DNA of 64,000 nt from Donghicola tyrosinivorans (GTDB lineage: Bacteria; Pseudomonadota; Alphaproteobacteria; Rhodobacterales; Rhodobacteraceae). Shown one piece after another: positions 9,458 to 20,000 of this stretch. A program made the translations under genes and the position numbers. Position 1 is the stretch's first letter. Every line of letters begins with the position of its first letter. Below the pieces are notes generated by a model that saw only the letters and a list, made by a program, of their open reading frames with translations, made no database searches and was not told the origin of the DNA. Where the stretch lies: the NCBI RefSeq assembly GCF_003003355.1, contig NZ_PVTQ01000009.1, positions 1 through 64,000 on the forward strand, in the 5' to 3' direction.

Positions 9458-10459
9458 ATGACAACCAAGGTTGCCATCAACGGCTTCGGCCGTATCGGGA
9501 GAAATGTGCTTCGCGCTATCGCAGAGTCCGGCCGCAACGACATCGAAGTGGTTGCGATCAACGATCTGGGCCCCGTTGAGACCAACGCCCATCTGCTGCG
9601 CTTTGACAGTGTGCATGGCCGCTACCCCGGCGACGTGCGCGTGAACGGCAATGCCATCGATATCGGTCGCGGCCCTATCGAGGTCACCGCCATCCGCGAT
9701 CCCAAAGACCTACCGTGGGACGGCGTTGATATCGCGCTGGAATGCACCGGTATCTTCACTGCCCGCGAAAAGGCCGCGCTGCATTTGGAAAACGGGTCCA
9801 AGCGGGTACTGGTTTCGGCCCCCGCGACGGGCGTGGATCGGACCGTGGTCTTTGGTGTGAACCACCGCGATCTGACTGGAAGCGACATCATCGTGTCGAA
9901 CGCATCCTGCACCACAAACTGCCTGTCGCCTGTCGCCAAGGTTCTGAATGAGGCCATCGGGATCGAAAAAGGCTTTATGACCACGATCCACAGCTACACC
10001 GGCGATCAGCCGACGCTGGATACCATGCATTCGGACCGTTATCGCGCCCGTGCGGCGGCTCTGTCGATGATCCCCACCTCGACCGGCGCGGCAAAGGCTG
10101 TGGGTCTGGTGCTGCCGGAACTGAACGGCAAGCTGGATGGTGTGGCGATCCGTGTGCCGACCCCGAACGTCTCGGTCGTGGACCTGACCTTCATGGCTGC
10201 CCGCGACACCACTGTCGAAGAGATCAACGAGGCCATCCGCACCGCTGCCAACGGCGATCTGAAGGGCGTGCTGGGGTTCACCGATGCGCCGAACGTGTCG
10301 ATGGACTTTAACCACGATCCCCACTCGTCGATCTTCCACATGGACCAGACCAAGGTCATGGAAGGCCGCATGTGCCGCATCCTAAGCTGGTACGACAACG
10401 AATGGGGCTTCTCGAACCGCATGGCGGACACTGCCGTCGCGATGGGGAGGCTGATCTGA
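9458..10459 (+). CDS. gap: glyceraldehyde-3-phosphate dehydrogenase, type I
   Basis: Reduces 1,3-bisphosphoglycerate to glyceraldehyde-3-phosphate in the Calvin cycle (cbbG role) or works in glycolysis. The 333-residue protein has the Rossmann start KVAINGFGRIGRNVLRA, the catalytic Cys151 in SNASCTTNCLSP, the His in TTIHSYTGDQ and the C-terminal WYDNEWGFSNRM. It lies eight bases after transketolase, and its TGA overlaps the pgk ATG (TGATG, 10457-10461). The cofactor residue after the first fold suggests the usual NAD enzyme, but I cannot decide NAD versus NADP reliably. Confidence 0.95.
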   Translation: MTTKVAINGFGRIGRNVLRAIAESGRNDIEVVAINDLGPVETNAHLLRFDSVHGRYPGDVRVNGNAIDIGRGPIEVTAIRDPKDLPWDGVDIALECTGIFTAREKAALHLENGSKRVLVSAPATGVDRTVVFGVNHRDLTGSDIIVSNASCTTNCLSPVAKVLNEAIGIEKGFMTTIHSYTGDQPTLDTMHSDRYRARAAALSMIPTSTGAAKAVGLVLPELNGKLDGVAIRVPTPNVSVVDLTFMAARDTTVEEINEAIRTAANGDLKGVLGFTDAPNVSMDFNHDPHSSIFHMDQTKVMEGRMCRILSWYDNEWGFSNRMADTAVAMGRLI

Positions 10460-11667
10460 TGACACTGCCCTCGATCATGGATGCCGAGGTGAAAGGCCGC
10501 CGCATTCTGGTCCGTGCGGATCTGAATGTTCCGGTGGATGGCGATCGGGTCACCGATGCCACTCGCATCGCCCGCTTTGCCGAAGGGATGAAGCCCCTGC
10601 TGGAAAAAGGCGCCCGTCTGGTGATCCTGACCCACTTTGGCCGCCCCAAAAGCAACGAGATGAACCCCGCCTATTCCGTGGACAAACTGCGTCCTGCCCT
10701 GTCGGCGGCCTTGGGGGTTCCGGTCAAATTCTCGGACGTCTGCGCCGAGGATTCAGCGGTGATCCTCAGCCGTAGCCTGAAAGACGGCGAGGTCCTGCTG
10801 TGCGAGAACCTGCGCTATAATCCTGGCGAGACGGCGAATGACCCCGCCTTTGCCGCTGCGCTGGCCAAGATGGGCGATGTCTATGTGAATGACGCGTTCA
10901 GCTGTGCGCACCGTGCGCATGCCTCGACCGTTGGTCTGGCGCAGATGCTGCCCGCCTATGCAGGCCCTCTTTTGCTAGAGGAAATGCAGGCTCTGACGAC
11001 GGCGCTGGAGAACCCCGCGAAACCGGCGGTGGCGATCGTCGGTGGCGCGAAGGTCTCCAGCAAGATTGCGGTCCTTAAGAACCTTGTGACCAAGCTGGAC
11101 CACGTGATCATCGGCGGCGGGATGGCGAACACCTTCCTCTTTGCCGATGGCGCACCCATGGGCCGCTCACTGCATGAGGCCGATCAGGTGGAAACCGTGG
11201 CCCAGATCCGCAAGCTGGCCGCCAAATCGGGCTGCCAGATCCACCTGCCCACGGATGTTGTGGTGGCGACCGAGTTCAAAGCCGGTGCCGAAAACCGTGT
11301 GGTCGGGGCCAAGGAATGTCTTGGTGGATCAATGATTTTGGATGCCGGTCCCCGCTCTCTTGCCGGTTTCCAACGGGTCCTCAGCGAGTGCCGGACGATC
11401 CTCTGGAACGGCCCGCTGGGGGCCTTTGAAATCCCGCCTTTCGACCATGCCACCAATCAACTGGCCCGCAGCGCCGCCGCACTGACGCGGCAGGGACGCG
11501 CGGTCAGTGTGGCAGGCGGAGGCGACACGGTGGCCGCCCTGAACGGCGCGGCTGTCGCGAATGAGTTTAGCTACGTCTCCACTGCGGGTGGGGCGTTTCT
11601 GGAATGGCTGGAGGGCAAGACCCTTCCCGGTATCGCGGCCCTGCAAGGGGCAGCCAAGGCAGCCTGA
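10459..11667 (+). CDS. pgk: phosphoglycerate kinase
   Basis: Phosphorylates the 3-phosphoglycerate made by Rubisco (cbbK role). The 402-residue product begins [28 protein letters not shown], the conserved PGK N-terminus, and has [24 protein letters not shown], the hinge and nucleotide-site [22 protein letters not shown] and the C-terminal [11 protein letters not shown]. The ATG overlaps the gap stop codon and follows GGGGAGG, so translation is probably coupled. An in-frame ATG 87 bases upstream lies within gap and is rejected. Confidence 0.95.
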   Translation: MTLPSIMDAEVKGRRILVRADLNVPVDGDRVTDATRIARFAEGMKPLLEKGARLVILTHFGRPKSNEMNPAYSVDKLRPALSAALGVPVKFSDVCAEDSAVILSRSLKDGEVLLCENLRYNPGETANDPAFAAALAKMGDVYVNDAFSCAHRAHASTVGLAQMLPAYAGPLLLEEMQALTTALENPAKPAVAIVGGAKVSSKIAVLKNLVTKLDHVIIGGGMANTFLFADGAPMGRSLHEADQVETVAQIRKLAAKSGCQIHLPTDVVVATEFKAGAENRVVGAKECLGGSMILDAGPRSLAGFQRVLSECRTILWNGPLGAFEIPPFDHATNQLARSAAALTRQGRAVSVAGGGDTVAALNGAAVANEFSYVSTAGGAFLEWLEGKTLPGIAALQGAAKAA

Positions 11668-11683
11668 GGGGGAGGAGACCAAT

Positions 11684-12763
11684 ATGGCACTGATAACCTT
11701 GAGACAATTGCTGGATCACGCAGCCGAGCACAGCTACGGCGTTCCGGCTTTCAACATCAACAACATGGAGCAAGGGCTGGCGATCATGAAGGCTGCCGAG
11801 GCAACTGGCGCGCCGGTGATCCTTCAGGCCAGCCGTGGCGCACGGTCCTACGCGGGCGACATCATGCTGCGACACATGGTGACGGCACTGGCCGAGATGT
11901 ACCCCGACAACCACGTCGTGCTGCATCAGGACCACGGCAACAATGACGCCACCTGCCTTTCCGCGATCCGTCACGGCTTTACCTCGGTGATGATGGACGG
12001 CTCATTGCATGAGGACATGAAGACCCCCGCCGACTTTGACTACAACGTCGAGATCACCGCACGCGTCACAAAGGCGGCCCATGCGGTGGGGGCCTCGGTC
12101 GAGGGCGAGTTGGGCGTCCTTGGCAGTCTGGAGACTGGCGAGGCCGGTGAGGAAGATGGCTCGGGCGCGGTGGGTAAACTGTCCCACGACCAGCTGCTGA
12201 CCGATCCGGATCAAGCGGTGGATTTCGTAATGGCGACCCGTTGCGATGCGCTGGCGATTGCCTGCGGCACCTCGCACGGGGCCTATAAATTCAGCCGCAA
12301 ACCCGATGGCGATATCCTGTCGATGGAGACCATCAAGCGCATCCACGAAAAGCTGCCCAACACCCATCTGGTGATGCACGGGTCCAGTTCGGTTCCGCAG
12401 GAGTTGCAGGACCTGATCAATGCCCACGGCGGTGACATGCCCCAGACCTACGGCGTGCCGGTCGAAGAGATCGAGCGCGGCATCAAGATGGGCGTGCGCA
12501 AGGTCAACATCGACACCGACTGCCGCATGGCCATGACCGGTCAGTTCCGCAAGATCGCCACCGAAAAGCCCAGCGAATTCGATCCCCGTAAATTCCTGAT
12601 CCCCGCGATGAAGGAACTGGAAGACCTGTGCCGCGACCGCTTCGAGCGTTTCGGCACCGCTGGCCAGTCCGCGAAGATCAAGCCGCTTTCCATGGATGAA
12701 ATGGCCCGCCGCTATGCCAGCGGCGCGCTGGACCCCCAAATCGCTGCCGCCCGCGCAGCCTGA
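11684..12763 (+). CDS. cbbA: class II fructose-bisphosphate aldolase
   Basis: Zinc-dependent aldolase condensing DHAP with GAP (and erythrose-4-P) in the Calvin cycle. The 359-residue protein shows [10 protein letters not shown] at the N-terminus, the Zn-binding LHQDHGNN, the [21 protein letters not shown] region (~135-155) typical of the CbbA/Fda subgroup, and [10 protein letters not shown] and VMHGSSSVP at the phosphate site. The start at 11684 is preceded by GGGGGAGGAG; earlier in-frame ATGs lie within pgk. It sits directly before cbbLS in the operon. Confidence 0.95.
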   Translation: MALITLRQLLDHAAEHSYGVPAFNINNMEQGLAIMKAAEATGAPVILQASRGARSYAGDIMLRHMVTALAEMYPDNHVVLHQDHGNNDATCLSAIRHGFTSVMMDGSLHEDMKTPADFDYNVEITARVTKAAHAVGASVEGELGVLGSLETGEAGEEDGSGAVGKLSHDQLLTDPDQAVDFVMATRCDALAIACGTSHGAYKFSRKPDGDILSMETIKRIHEKLPNTHLVMHGSSSVPQELQDLINAHGGDMPQTYGVPVEEIERGIKMGVRKVNIDTDCRMAMTGQFRKIATEKPSEFDPRKFLIPAMKELEDLCRDRFERFGTAGQSAKIKPLSMDEMARRYASGALDPQIAAARAA

Positions 12764-12783
12764 GTCAGACAGAGGAGGCCTGA

Positions 12784-14256
<1,473 letters not shown>

Positions 14257-14264
14257 GCGGTTTT

Positions 14265-14292
14265 GCCACACGCGATTTGCTTTGCGTGTGGC
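14265..14292 (+). promoter_or_regulatory. hairpin between cbbL and cbbS
   Basis: A perfect 9-bp stem, GCCACACGC (14265-14273) and GCGTGTGGC (14284-14292), with a ten-base loop fills most of the 65-base gap. There is no T-run, so it is unlikely to terminate. An intercistronic hairpin here could protect the cbbL mRNA end or tune subunit stoichiometry (inference). Confidence 0.55.
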
Positions 14293-14321
14293 GCCATCAC
14301 CAGATTTCAGGAGAGACAATC

Positions 14322-14711
14322 ATGCGTATGACACAAGGCTGCTTCAGCTTTCTTCCCGATCTGACCGACGAGCAGATCAACAAGCAAGTCGAGTATATTC
14401 TGGGCCGTGAATGGGCGGTGAGCCTAGAGTACACCAACGATCCGCACCCCCGTAACACCTATTGGGAGATGTGGGGGCACCCCATGTTCGATTTGCTTGA
14501 CGCCAAAGGCGTGATGATGGAGTTGGACGAGTGCCGGAAGGCTAACCCGGATGCCTACATCCGCATTCAGGCCTTCGACAACACCCGTGGCTTCGAGACC
14601 GTGATGATGAGCTTTATCGTCAATCGCCCTGCGGATGAACCTTCGTTCCATATGACGCGGACCGACGTGGACGGCCGTTCGCAACGCTATAGCTGGGATG
14701 CGCGGCGCTAA
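14322..14711 (+). CDS. cbbS: Rubisco small subunit, form I
   Basis: The 129-residue small subunit caps the L8 core of Rubisco. It begins MRMTQGCFSFLPDLTDEQI, has YWEMWGHPMF and MELDECRKANPDAYIRIQAFDN, and continues into a C-terminal extension (about residues 95-129, ending RYSWDARR). That extension is typical of red-type small subunits, where it forms a beta-hairpin in the central channel. The ATG at 14322 follows CAGGAGAG; upstream in-frame codons run back into cbbL and are rejected. Confidence 0.96.
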   Translation: MRMTQGCFSFLPDLTDEQINKQVEYILGREWAVSLEYTNDPHPRNTYWEMWGHPMFDLLDAKGVMMELDECRKANPDAYIRIQAFDNTRGFETVMMSFIVNRPADEPSFHMTRTDVDGRSQRYSWDARR

Positions 14712-14716
14712 GGTGA

Positions 14717-14735
14717 TCGGCGCTTGCGCCGATCC
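14717..14735. repeat. short inverted repeat after cbbS
   Basis: GATCGGCGC and GCGCCGATC face each other with almost no loop directly downstream of the cbbS stop, followed by the G/C hairpin of the intergenic repeat. It may form a transcript end or a processing site. No U-run follows. Confidence 0.4.
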
Positions 14736-14739
14736 GAGA

Positions 14740-14790
14740 GGCCGGGGGCGCTGCCCCCGGACCCCCGAGGTATTTTTACCAAGATGAAAG
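14740..14790. repeat. intergenic repeat, copy 1 (G/C hairpin followed by GAGGTATTTTTACCAAGATGAAAG)
   Basis: About 50 bases consisting of a CCGGGGGC / GCCCCCGG hairpin, a C-run, GAGGTATTTTTACC and AAGATGAAAG. Nearly the same sequence recurs at 53769-53820, differing by one-base expansions of the G/C runs and one T-to-C change. Both copies lie in a short gap and end just before the Shine-Dalgarno of a downstream gene (cbbX; DUF779). I recall similar elements being common in Rhodobacteraceae intergenic regions, but cannot verify that here. Confidence 0.75.
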
Positions 14791-14804
14791 CAGGGAGTAG
14801 GAAG

Positions 14805-15722
14805 ATGGCCGACGATGTGGTGCAGACCGTAGATCTGGCGGCGGAGTATGAGGCCTCGGGCGTGCGGGAGGTTCTGGAGGAACTGGACCGCGAGTTGATC
14901 GGCCTTGCGCCCGTCAAGCAGCGTATTCGCGAGACGGCGGCTTTGCTTTTGGTGGATAAGGCGCGGCGGGATTTGGGGCTCTCGATCGAGACGCCGACCC
15001 TGCATATGTCGTTTACCGGCAATCCCGGTACCGGCAAGACGACTGTGGCGCGAATGATGGCTGGGTTGCTGCACCGGCTTGGCTATGTGCGCAAAGGGCA
15101 TCTGGTGTCGGTGACGCGGGATGATCTGGTGGGGCAGTACATTGGCCATACGGCACCCAAGACCAAAGAGGTCTTGAAGCGCGCCATGGGCGGGGTGCTG
15201 TTCATCGATGAGGCTTACTATCTGTATAAGCCCGACAACGAGCGCGATTACGGACAGGAAGCCATCGAGATCCTGTTGCAGGTCATGGAGAACAACCGCG
15301 ACGATCTGGTGGTGATCATGGCCGGTTACGCGGACCGGATGGACAAGTTTTTCAGCGCCAATCCGGGCTTTCGGTCGCGCATCGCCCATCACATTGATTT
15401 TCCTGATTACTCGGATGACGAATTGCTGCGGATTTCCCAGTCTATGCTGGAAAGCCAGAGCTATGTGTTTGATCCCGAGGCCGAGGCGGCCATGGCGGAT
15501 TATATTGCGCTACGCCGGATGCAGCCTCATTTTGCCAACGCGCGGTCGATCCGGAATGCGCTGGACCGTGCGCGGTTGCGGCAGGCGAACCGGCTGTTTT
15601 CCGAGGCCAAAGGCCCGTTGGATGCGGTGGCCTTGTCCACCATCACAGCAGCGGATTTGCGGGCCAGCCGTGTGTTCCAAGGGGGCCTTGATGTGGACCG
15701 GATGCGGGAGGCAGCGGAATGA
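14805..15722 (+). CDS. cbbX: red-type Rubisco activase CbbX (AAA+ ATPase)
   Basis: Hexameric AAA+ motor that pulls the CbbL C-terminus to release inhibitory sugar phosphates from red-type Rubisco. The 305-residue protein has Walker [10 protein letters not shown] (~residues 72-80), the pore-loop segment [11 protein letters not shown], Walker [12 protein letters not shown], sensor/Arg regions [12 protein letters not shown] and PGFRSRI, and the AAA+ lid with [14 protein letters not shown]. The start at 14805 is chosen because AGGGAG (14792-14797) lies seven bases before it. The ATG at 14784 is part of the intergenic repeat and lacks its own ribosome-binding site. It overlaps rpe by ATGA. Confidence 0.95.
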   Translation: MADDVVQTVDLAAEYEASGVREVLEELDRELIGLAPVKQRIRETAALLLVDKARRDLGLSIETPTLHMSFTGNPGTGKTTVARMMAGLLHRLGYVRKGHLVSVTRDDLVGQYIGHTAPKTKEVLKRAMGGVLFIDEAYYLYKPDNERDYGQEAIEILLQVMENNRDDLVVIMAGYADRMDKFFSANPGFRSRIAHHIDFPDYSDDELLRISQSMLESQSYVFDPEAEAAMADYIALRRMQPHFANARSIRNALDRARLRQANRLFSEAKGPLDAVALSTITAADLRASRVFQGGLDVDRMREAAE

Positions 15723-16396
15723 GTTTTGATCGCGGCGTGAAGATTGCTCCGTCCATTCTATCGGCGGATTTTGCGAATTTCGGTCAGGAGATACGGGCCA
15801 TCGAGGCGCAAGGGGCCGATTGGGTTCATGTGGATGTGATGGACGGGCATTTCGTGCCCAACTTGACCTTTGGCCCGCCAGCGGTGAAGGCGTTCCGGCC
15901 CCATGTGAAGACGGTTATGGATGTGCATCTGATGATCGCGCCGGTGGACCCTTATATTGACGCTTATGCGGATGCGGGGGCCGATGTGCTGACCGCGCAT
16001 CTTGAGGCGGGGCCGCATATTCACCGCACCTTGCAGGCCATACGCGGGGCGGGAATGAAGGCTGGTCTTGCTTTGAACCCCGCAACCCCTGCCGAAGCGG
16101 TGGCCCATCTGCTGGACTTGACCGATCTGATCTGCGTGATGACCGTGAACCCCGGTTTCGGCGGGCAGAAGTTCATCGATATGACCGCCAAAATCCGCGC
16201 TTTGCGGGCAATGATTGGGGATCGGCCCATCCACATTCAGGTGGATGGTGGCGTTGATCCCACCACTGCGCCTTTGGTCGCTGCGGCGGGCGCTGATGTG
16301 CTGGTGGCGGGAAGTGCGGTGTTCAGGGGCGGATCGGTGGACAGCCCAGAGGTTTATGGCGCTAATATCGCGGCAATCCGCAACGCCTGTTCCTGA
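15719..16396 (+). CDS. rpe: ribulose-phosphate 3-epimerase
   Basis: Interconverts xylulose-5-P and ribulose-5-P (cbbE role), feeding phosphoribulokinase. The 225-residue TIM barrel starts [17 protein letters not shown] and has the metal-binding [30 protein letters not shown] and [14 protein letters not shown], with a C-terminal [12 protein letters not shown] and VAGSAVF. Its ATG overlaps the cbbX stop (15719-15722), so it is translated from the cbb message. Confidence 0.95.
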   Translation: MSFDRGVKIAPSILSADFANFGQEIRAIEAQGADWVHVDVMDGHFVPNLTFGPPAVKAFRPHVKTVMDVHLMIAPVDPYIDAYADAGADVLTAHLEAGPHIHRTLQAIRGAGMKAGLALNPATPAEAVAHLLDLTDLICVMTVNPGFGGQKFIDMTAKIRALRAMIGDRPIHIQVDGGVDPTTAPLVAAAGADVLVAGSAVFRGGSVDSPEVYGANIAAIRNACS

Positions 16397-16408
16397 AGGA
16401 GACCTTAG

Positions 16409-16963
16409 ATGCCTGTCACTCCCCCTATCTGCGATTTCGGCTGGCCCGCGCCTGCGTTCTCATTGCCTGCGATTGATGGGCGCAAGGTGAGCCTGTGCGA
16501 TGTGAAGGGCGAAAAAGGCACGCTGGTCATGTTCATCTGCAACCACTGCCCCTACGTGCTGGCGGTGATGGACCGGATCATTCGGGACGCGAAAGAGTTG
16601 CAAACGCTGGGGGTTGGTGTGGTGGCGATCAGCGCAAATGATGCCACGGCCTATCCGGCAGACAGCTTTGAAAACATGCAGAAAATGGCGGAGGAGCGTC
16701 AGTTTCCTTTCCCCTATCTGTATGATGAGAGCCAAGAGGTGGCCCGCGCCTATGATGCGGCCTGTACGCCGGATTTCTTCGGCTTTGATGCGCAGGGCGG
16801 GCTGCAATATCGCGGGCGGCTGGATGCCTCGACCAAACAGGCGGGGCCGGATGATCTGCGCCGCGATCTTTTTGAGGCGATGAAACAAGTGGCTCTGACG
16901 GGGAAAGGCCCGCAGGAGCAGATCCCCTCGATGGGGTGTTCGATCAAGTGGAAGGAGAGTTGA
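16409..16963 (+). CDS. peroxiredoxin-like / thioredoxin-fold protein with CNHC motif
   Basis: A cytosolic 184-residue thioredoxin-fold protein (no signal peptide) of what I believe is the PRX_like1 subgroup of AhpC/TSA. It has FPLPAIDG-like N-terminal strands, the redox motif MFICNHCPYVLAVMDR (Cys-x-x-Cys at about residues 38-41), AISANDATAYPADSFENM, ACTPDFFGFD with a cis-Pro loop, and the C-terminal PSMGCSIKWK. It lies between rpe and phosphoglycolate phosphatase with a 12-base gap upstream and an ATGA-type overlap downstream, so it is part of the cbb operon. The substrate is unknown; a redox role on a cbb enzyme is only a guess. A dedicated peroxidase is the alternative. Confidence 0.8.
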   Translation: MPVTPPICDFGWPAPAFSLPAIDGRKVSLCDVKGEKGTLVMFICNHCPYVLAVMDRIIRDAKELQTLGVGVVAISANDATAYPADSFENMQKMAEERQFPFPYLYDESQEVARAYDAACTPDFFGFDAQGGLQYRGRLDASTKQAGPDDLRRDLFEAMKQVALTGKGPQEQIPSMGCSIKWKES

Positions 16964-17619
16964 TGGCGCGGATAGTTTTCGACCTTGATGGGACGCTGAT
17001 CGACAGTGCGCCCGATATCCACGGGATCGCCAATGCGCTGCTGACCGCCGATGGCTATGACCCGATCACGCTGGAACAGGCGCGGGATTTCATCGGCAAT
17101 GGCGCGGCTGTGTTCGTACAGCGGATGCGGGCGGCGCGTGGCATTCCTGACAGTCGGCAAGAGCGGATGCTGATGGATTTCGTGGCCAACTACGATCGCG
17201 CTGTGACCCTGACCCGTCCCTATGCGGGGGTCGAGGCAGCGCTGCGGACCCTGCGCGGGCAGGGGCATCGCTTGGGGATTTGCACGAACAAGCCGCTGCG
17301 GGCGACGAAGGCGGTGTTGGATCACCTCGGATTGTCGCCGTATTTCGAGACCGTCTGGGGCGGGGACAGCCTGCCGGTGCATAAGCCTGACCCCTCGCCA
17401 CTGGATGCGGCCTTCCGCAAGCTGGGGGAGGGGCCAGAGATTTATGTGGGCGACAGCGAAGTGGATGCCGAAACCGCGCAGCGGGCGATGGTGCCGTTTT
17501 TGCTGTTCACCGAAGGCTATCGCAAAACGTCCCTGTCGATGATCCCGCATACAGCCACTTTTAGCGCCTTTGACGGGTTGCCCGATCTGGTCAGTTCACT
17601 GCTGGCCGAGGCCGCCTAG
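16963..17619 (+). CDS. cbbZ: phosphoglycolate phosphatase (HAD family)
   Basis: Dephosphorylates 2-phosphoglycolate, the product of the Rubisco oxygenase reaction; last gene of the cbb operon. The 218-residue protein has HAD motif I FDLDGTLIDSAPD at the very N-terminus, motif II ICTNKP, the motif III Lys in HKPDPSPLDAA, and motif IV YVGDSEVDAETAQRA. The start at 16963 overlaps the previous stop (TGATG) after GGAGAG. A start 27 bases earlier would put nine extra residues before the strand carrying the nucleophile Asp and is rejected. Its end overlaps the convergent LysR gene by four bases. Confidence 0.93.
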   Translation: MARIVFDLDGTLIDSAPDIHGIANALLTADGYDPITLEQARDFIGNGAAVFVQRMRAARGIPDSRQERMLMDFVANYDRAVTLTRPYAGVEAALRTLRGQGHRLGICTNKPLRATKAVLDHLGLSPYFETVWGGDSLPVHKPDPSPLDAAFRKLGEGPEIYVGDSEVDAETAQRAMVPFLLFTEGYRKTSLSMIPHTATFSAFDGLPDLVSSLLAEAA

Positions 17620-18518
17620 GCCCCCGACGTGGGCGCTGTGATCCGTGCCAGCCAGTCGCGGAAGGCGACCAGCGGCGGATAGCTGTCCCGCGCATAGGGC
17701 CAGCACAGGTAATAGGCCGCATCGCTGCGCATCCCTTCGGGGCGGGCGCGGACCAATGTGCCTGCGTCCAGTTCATTCTTGATCAGGAATTCCGGCAGCA
17801 GGGCTATGCCGATGCCTGCCATCGCGGCTTGGGCGGCGGTGGCGAACTGGTCAAACAGCATCCCGTGGACTGCGCCGCAAGCAATGCCTGCGTGGTCAAA
17901 ATACCGCTCCCATGCGTCGGGGCGGCTGGTCAGGTGCAGAAGGGGCGCGGCCATCAGGTCTTCGTCGCTTTGGATGTTCAGCCGCTCTAGCAGTTCTGGC
18001 GAGCAAGCGGGCACCACGGTTTCCCCCATCAGGTACAGAAAATCGCAACCGGTCCAGTCCGGTTTGCCGAAATGGATTGCGGCGTCCACGGCCTCGGACC
18101 CGAAATCGAAGCGCTGGATTTTGGTGACCAGATTGATGGTGATTCCCGGCGTCTGTTGCAGAAAATCAGGCAGGCGCGGGGCCAGCCAGCGGGTGCCGAA
18201 GGTGGGCAGGATCGCCAGAGACAGGGTGCCGCCCGTGGGATTTGCCCGCAAATTCATCGATGCGGCCGAGATTTTTTGCAGCGCCTCGCGGATGTCGCGT
18301 GCATAGCGCTCTCCCCCTGCGGTCAGGCGGATGGTCTGGCGTTCGCGGTGGAAGAGGTCCGTTCCAAGCTGCTCTTCCAACGCCTTGATCTGCCGAGAGA
18401 CCGCCGATTGGGTCAAAGAAAGCTCATGGGCCGCAGCAGTGACGCTTTGGGTGCGGGCTGCGGCCTCGAATGCCTGCAAAAGCGACAAAGAAGGCAGGAA
18501 ACGGCGGGGTGTGCGCAT
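17616..18518 (-). CDS. LysR-family transcriptional regulator (GcvA-like)
   Basis: This 300-residue regulator has an N-terminal winged helix-turn-helix (LQAFEAAARTQSVTAAAHELSLTQ, then SAVSRQIKALEEQLG) and a GcvA/AmpR-type effector domain (SLAILPTFGTRWLAPRLPDF, residues ~90-290). It faces the end of the cbb operon with a 4-bp stop overlap and is divergent from the DAO-type oxidoreductase across 192 bp. By LysR custom it may regulate that neighbour; I see no link to the Calvin genes. The target is unknown. Confidence 0.88.
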   Translation of the reverse strand: MRTPRRFLPSLSLLQAFEAAARTQSVTAAAHELSLTQSAVSRQIKALEEQLGTDLFHRERQTIRLTAGGERYARDIREALQKISAASMNLRANPTGGTLSLAILPTFGTRWLAPRLPDFLQQTPGITINLVTKIQRFDFGSEAVDAAIHFGKPDWTGCDFLYLMGETVVPACSPELLERLNIQSDEDLMAAPLLHLTSRPDAWERYFDHAGIACGAVHGMLFDQFATAAQAAMAGIGIALLPEFLIKNELDAGTLVRARPEGMRSDAAYYLCWPYARDSYPPLVAFRDWLARITAPTSGA

Positions 18519-18710
18519 CGGGAAAACTCATTCGTCAGTCGTATGACACTAGCGCGGAGCAGGGCCAAAGGCGAGGGTCAGGGCTATGTTTTGACGTGGC
18601 GCTCTGGCGGGGTCATGCGAAAAGAGAATGACCTTGGCATGATTTGGCAATGGCTTTGCGGCGCGGATGGCGCTCATGCTTTGGGAAAGACTGCGCAAGA
18701 GAGATTGCCG

Positions 18711-19997
18711 ATGACTGCAAGCACCCTGACTCACGGCCTTTGGGGCCGCAGCGCCCCTGCCGCGCGGGACACCGCGCCTTTGGACGGCGATGTTCAGGCT
18801 GATGTGGCCATTATCGGCGCGGGTTACACGGGTTTGTCGGCGGCGCTGCATCTGGCGCAACTGGGCCGTAGCGTGGTGGTGCTTGAGGCGCGGGATATCG
18901 GCTTTGGCGGCGCTGGGCGCAACGTGGGGCTGGTGAACGCAGGAATGTGGGTGATGCCCGAGGACCTGCTGACCGCGCTTGGGTCGGACATGGGATCGCG
19001 CCTGCTGGATTTCCTTGGCGATGCCCCGCGAGAGGTCTTCGATCTGATTGACCGATACGCCATCCCGTGTGAGGCGCAGCGGACCGGCACCCTGCATTGC
19101 GCCGTGGGCCCAAAGGGCTTGGCCGAGGTGCGGGACCGTTGCCGCCAATGGCAGGCCCGTGGCGCAGCAGTTGAGGTTCTGGGCAAGGCCGAGGCAGCAC
19201 GCAAGATCGGCTCGGATGGTTATGAGGGCGCTTTGTGGGATCATCGGGCGGGAACGATCCAACCGATGGCTTATGCGCGTGGCTTGGCGCGGGCGGCGCT
19301 GGCCGAGGGCGCACAGATTTTCACCGCCACGCAGGTTCGGGACGTGCAGCATGTGGGCGATGGCTGGCAGTTGCGCACTGATGGCGGCACCGTGCGGGCG
19401 GGCGCTTTGATTGCTGCGGGCGATGCCTATATGGCCCGCGTTTTTCCCGAACTTGCGACGCAGCAGGTTATCCTGCCCTATTTCAACATGGCGACCACGC
19501 CGCTGACACCGCAGCAACTGTCCGAAATCCTGCCCGAAAAGCAGGGGGCTTGGGACACGCAAGAGGTGCTGACCTCATTCCGGTTGGATGCGGCGGGGCG
19601 GCTGGTTTGGGGCTCGGTCGGGGCCTTGGGGGTTGAGGCTGGCGTGCATCGCGCGTGGGCCCTGAGGGATATGGTGCGCCTTTTCCCGCAGCTTAGGGGC
19701 GTGACGTTTGAACATGAATGGTTCGGCCAGATTGGCATGACGGCGAACAACCTGCCGCGCCTGCATGTGCTGGGGCCGAACGGCTTTGCGGTGGCGGGCT
19801 ACAATGGGCGGGGCATTGCGCCGGGCACTGTGTGTGGCAAAGCGTTGGCCCATCACATCGCGGGCAATCTGCCTTTGGACGAAATCCCCTTGCCGCAGGT
19901 CACGGCTCACCCTGCGCCGATGCGCGATATAAAAAGCGCCGCCCTGAGAGTGGGGGCGGCGCTGGTCCATGGGGTGAACGCGGTGCGTCCCCGTTAG
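18711..19997 (+). CDS. FAD-dependent oxidoreductase, DAO family (amino acid or gamma-glutamylputrescine oxidase-like)
   Basis: The 428-residue flavoprotein has the dinucleotide-binding start VAIIGAGYTGLSAALHLAQLG then VVVLEARDIGFGGAGRN (about residues 30-70). A C-terminal GRGIAPGTVCGKALAHHIAG closes the FAD site, as in DadA/PuuB-type enzymes that oxidise C-N bonds of amino acids or polyamines. The start at 18711 follows AAGAGAG; upstream in-frame codons run through the intergenic region and the divergent LysR gene and are rejected. The substrate cannot be told from sequence; the LysR neighbour is the likely regulator. It is convergent with hypE, three bases apart. Confidence 0.85.
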   Translation: MTASTLTHGLWGRSAPAARDTAPLDGDVQADVAIIGAGYTGLSAALHLAQLGRSVVVLEARDIGFGGAGRNVGLVNAGMWVMPEDLLTALGSDMGSRLLDFLGDAPREVFDLIDRYAIPCEAQRTGTLHCAVGPKGLAEVRDRCRQWQARGAAVEVLGKAEAARKIGSDGYEGALWDHRAGTIQPMAYARGLARAALAEGAQIFTATQVRDVQHVGDGWQLRTDGGTVRAGALIAAGDAYMARVFPELATQQVILPYFNMATTPLTPQQLSEILPEKQGAWDTQEVLTSFRLDAAGRLVWGSVGALGVEAGVHRAWALRDMVRLFPQLRGVTFEHEWFGQIGMTANNLPRLHVLGPNGFAVAGYNGRGIAPGTVCGKALAHHIAGNLPLDEIPLPQVTAHPAPMRDIKSAALRVGAALVHGVNAVRPR

Positions 19998-20000
19998 GTG

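Noticed and set aside
14784-14786. ATG before cbbX as its start codon (and the ATG at 53815 for DUF779)
   Set aside because: Both are part of the repeated intergenic element and lack a ribosome-binding site; the next in-frame ATG has one in each case.
18072-18710. Extended N-terminus for the DAO-type oxidoreductase
   Set aside because: The frame stays open through the divergent LysR gene, but the FAD-binding motif sits at the expected distance from the ATG at 18711, which has a ribosome-binding site.
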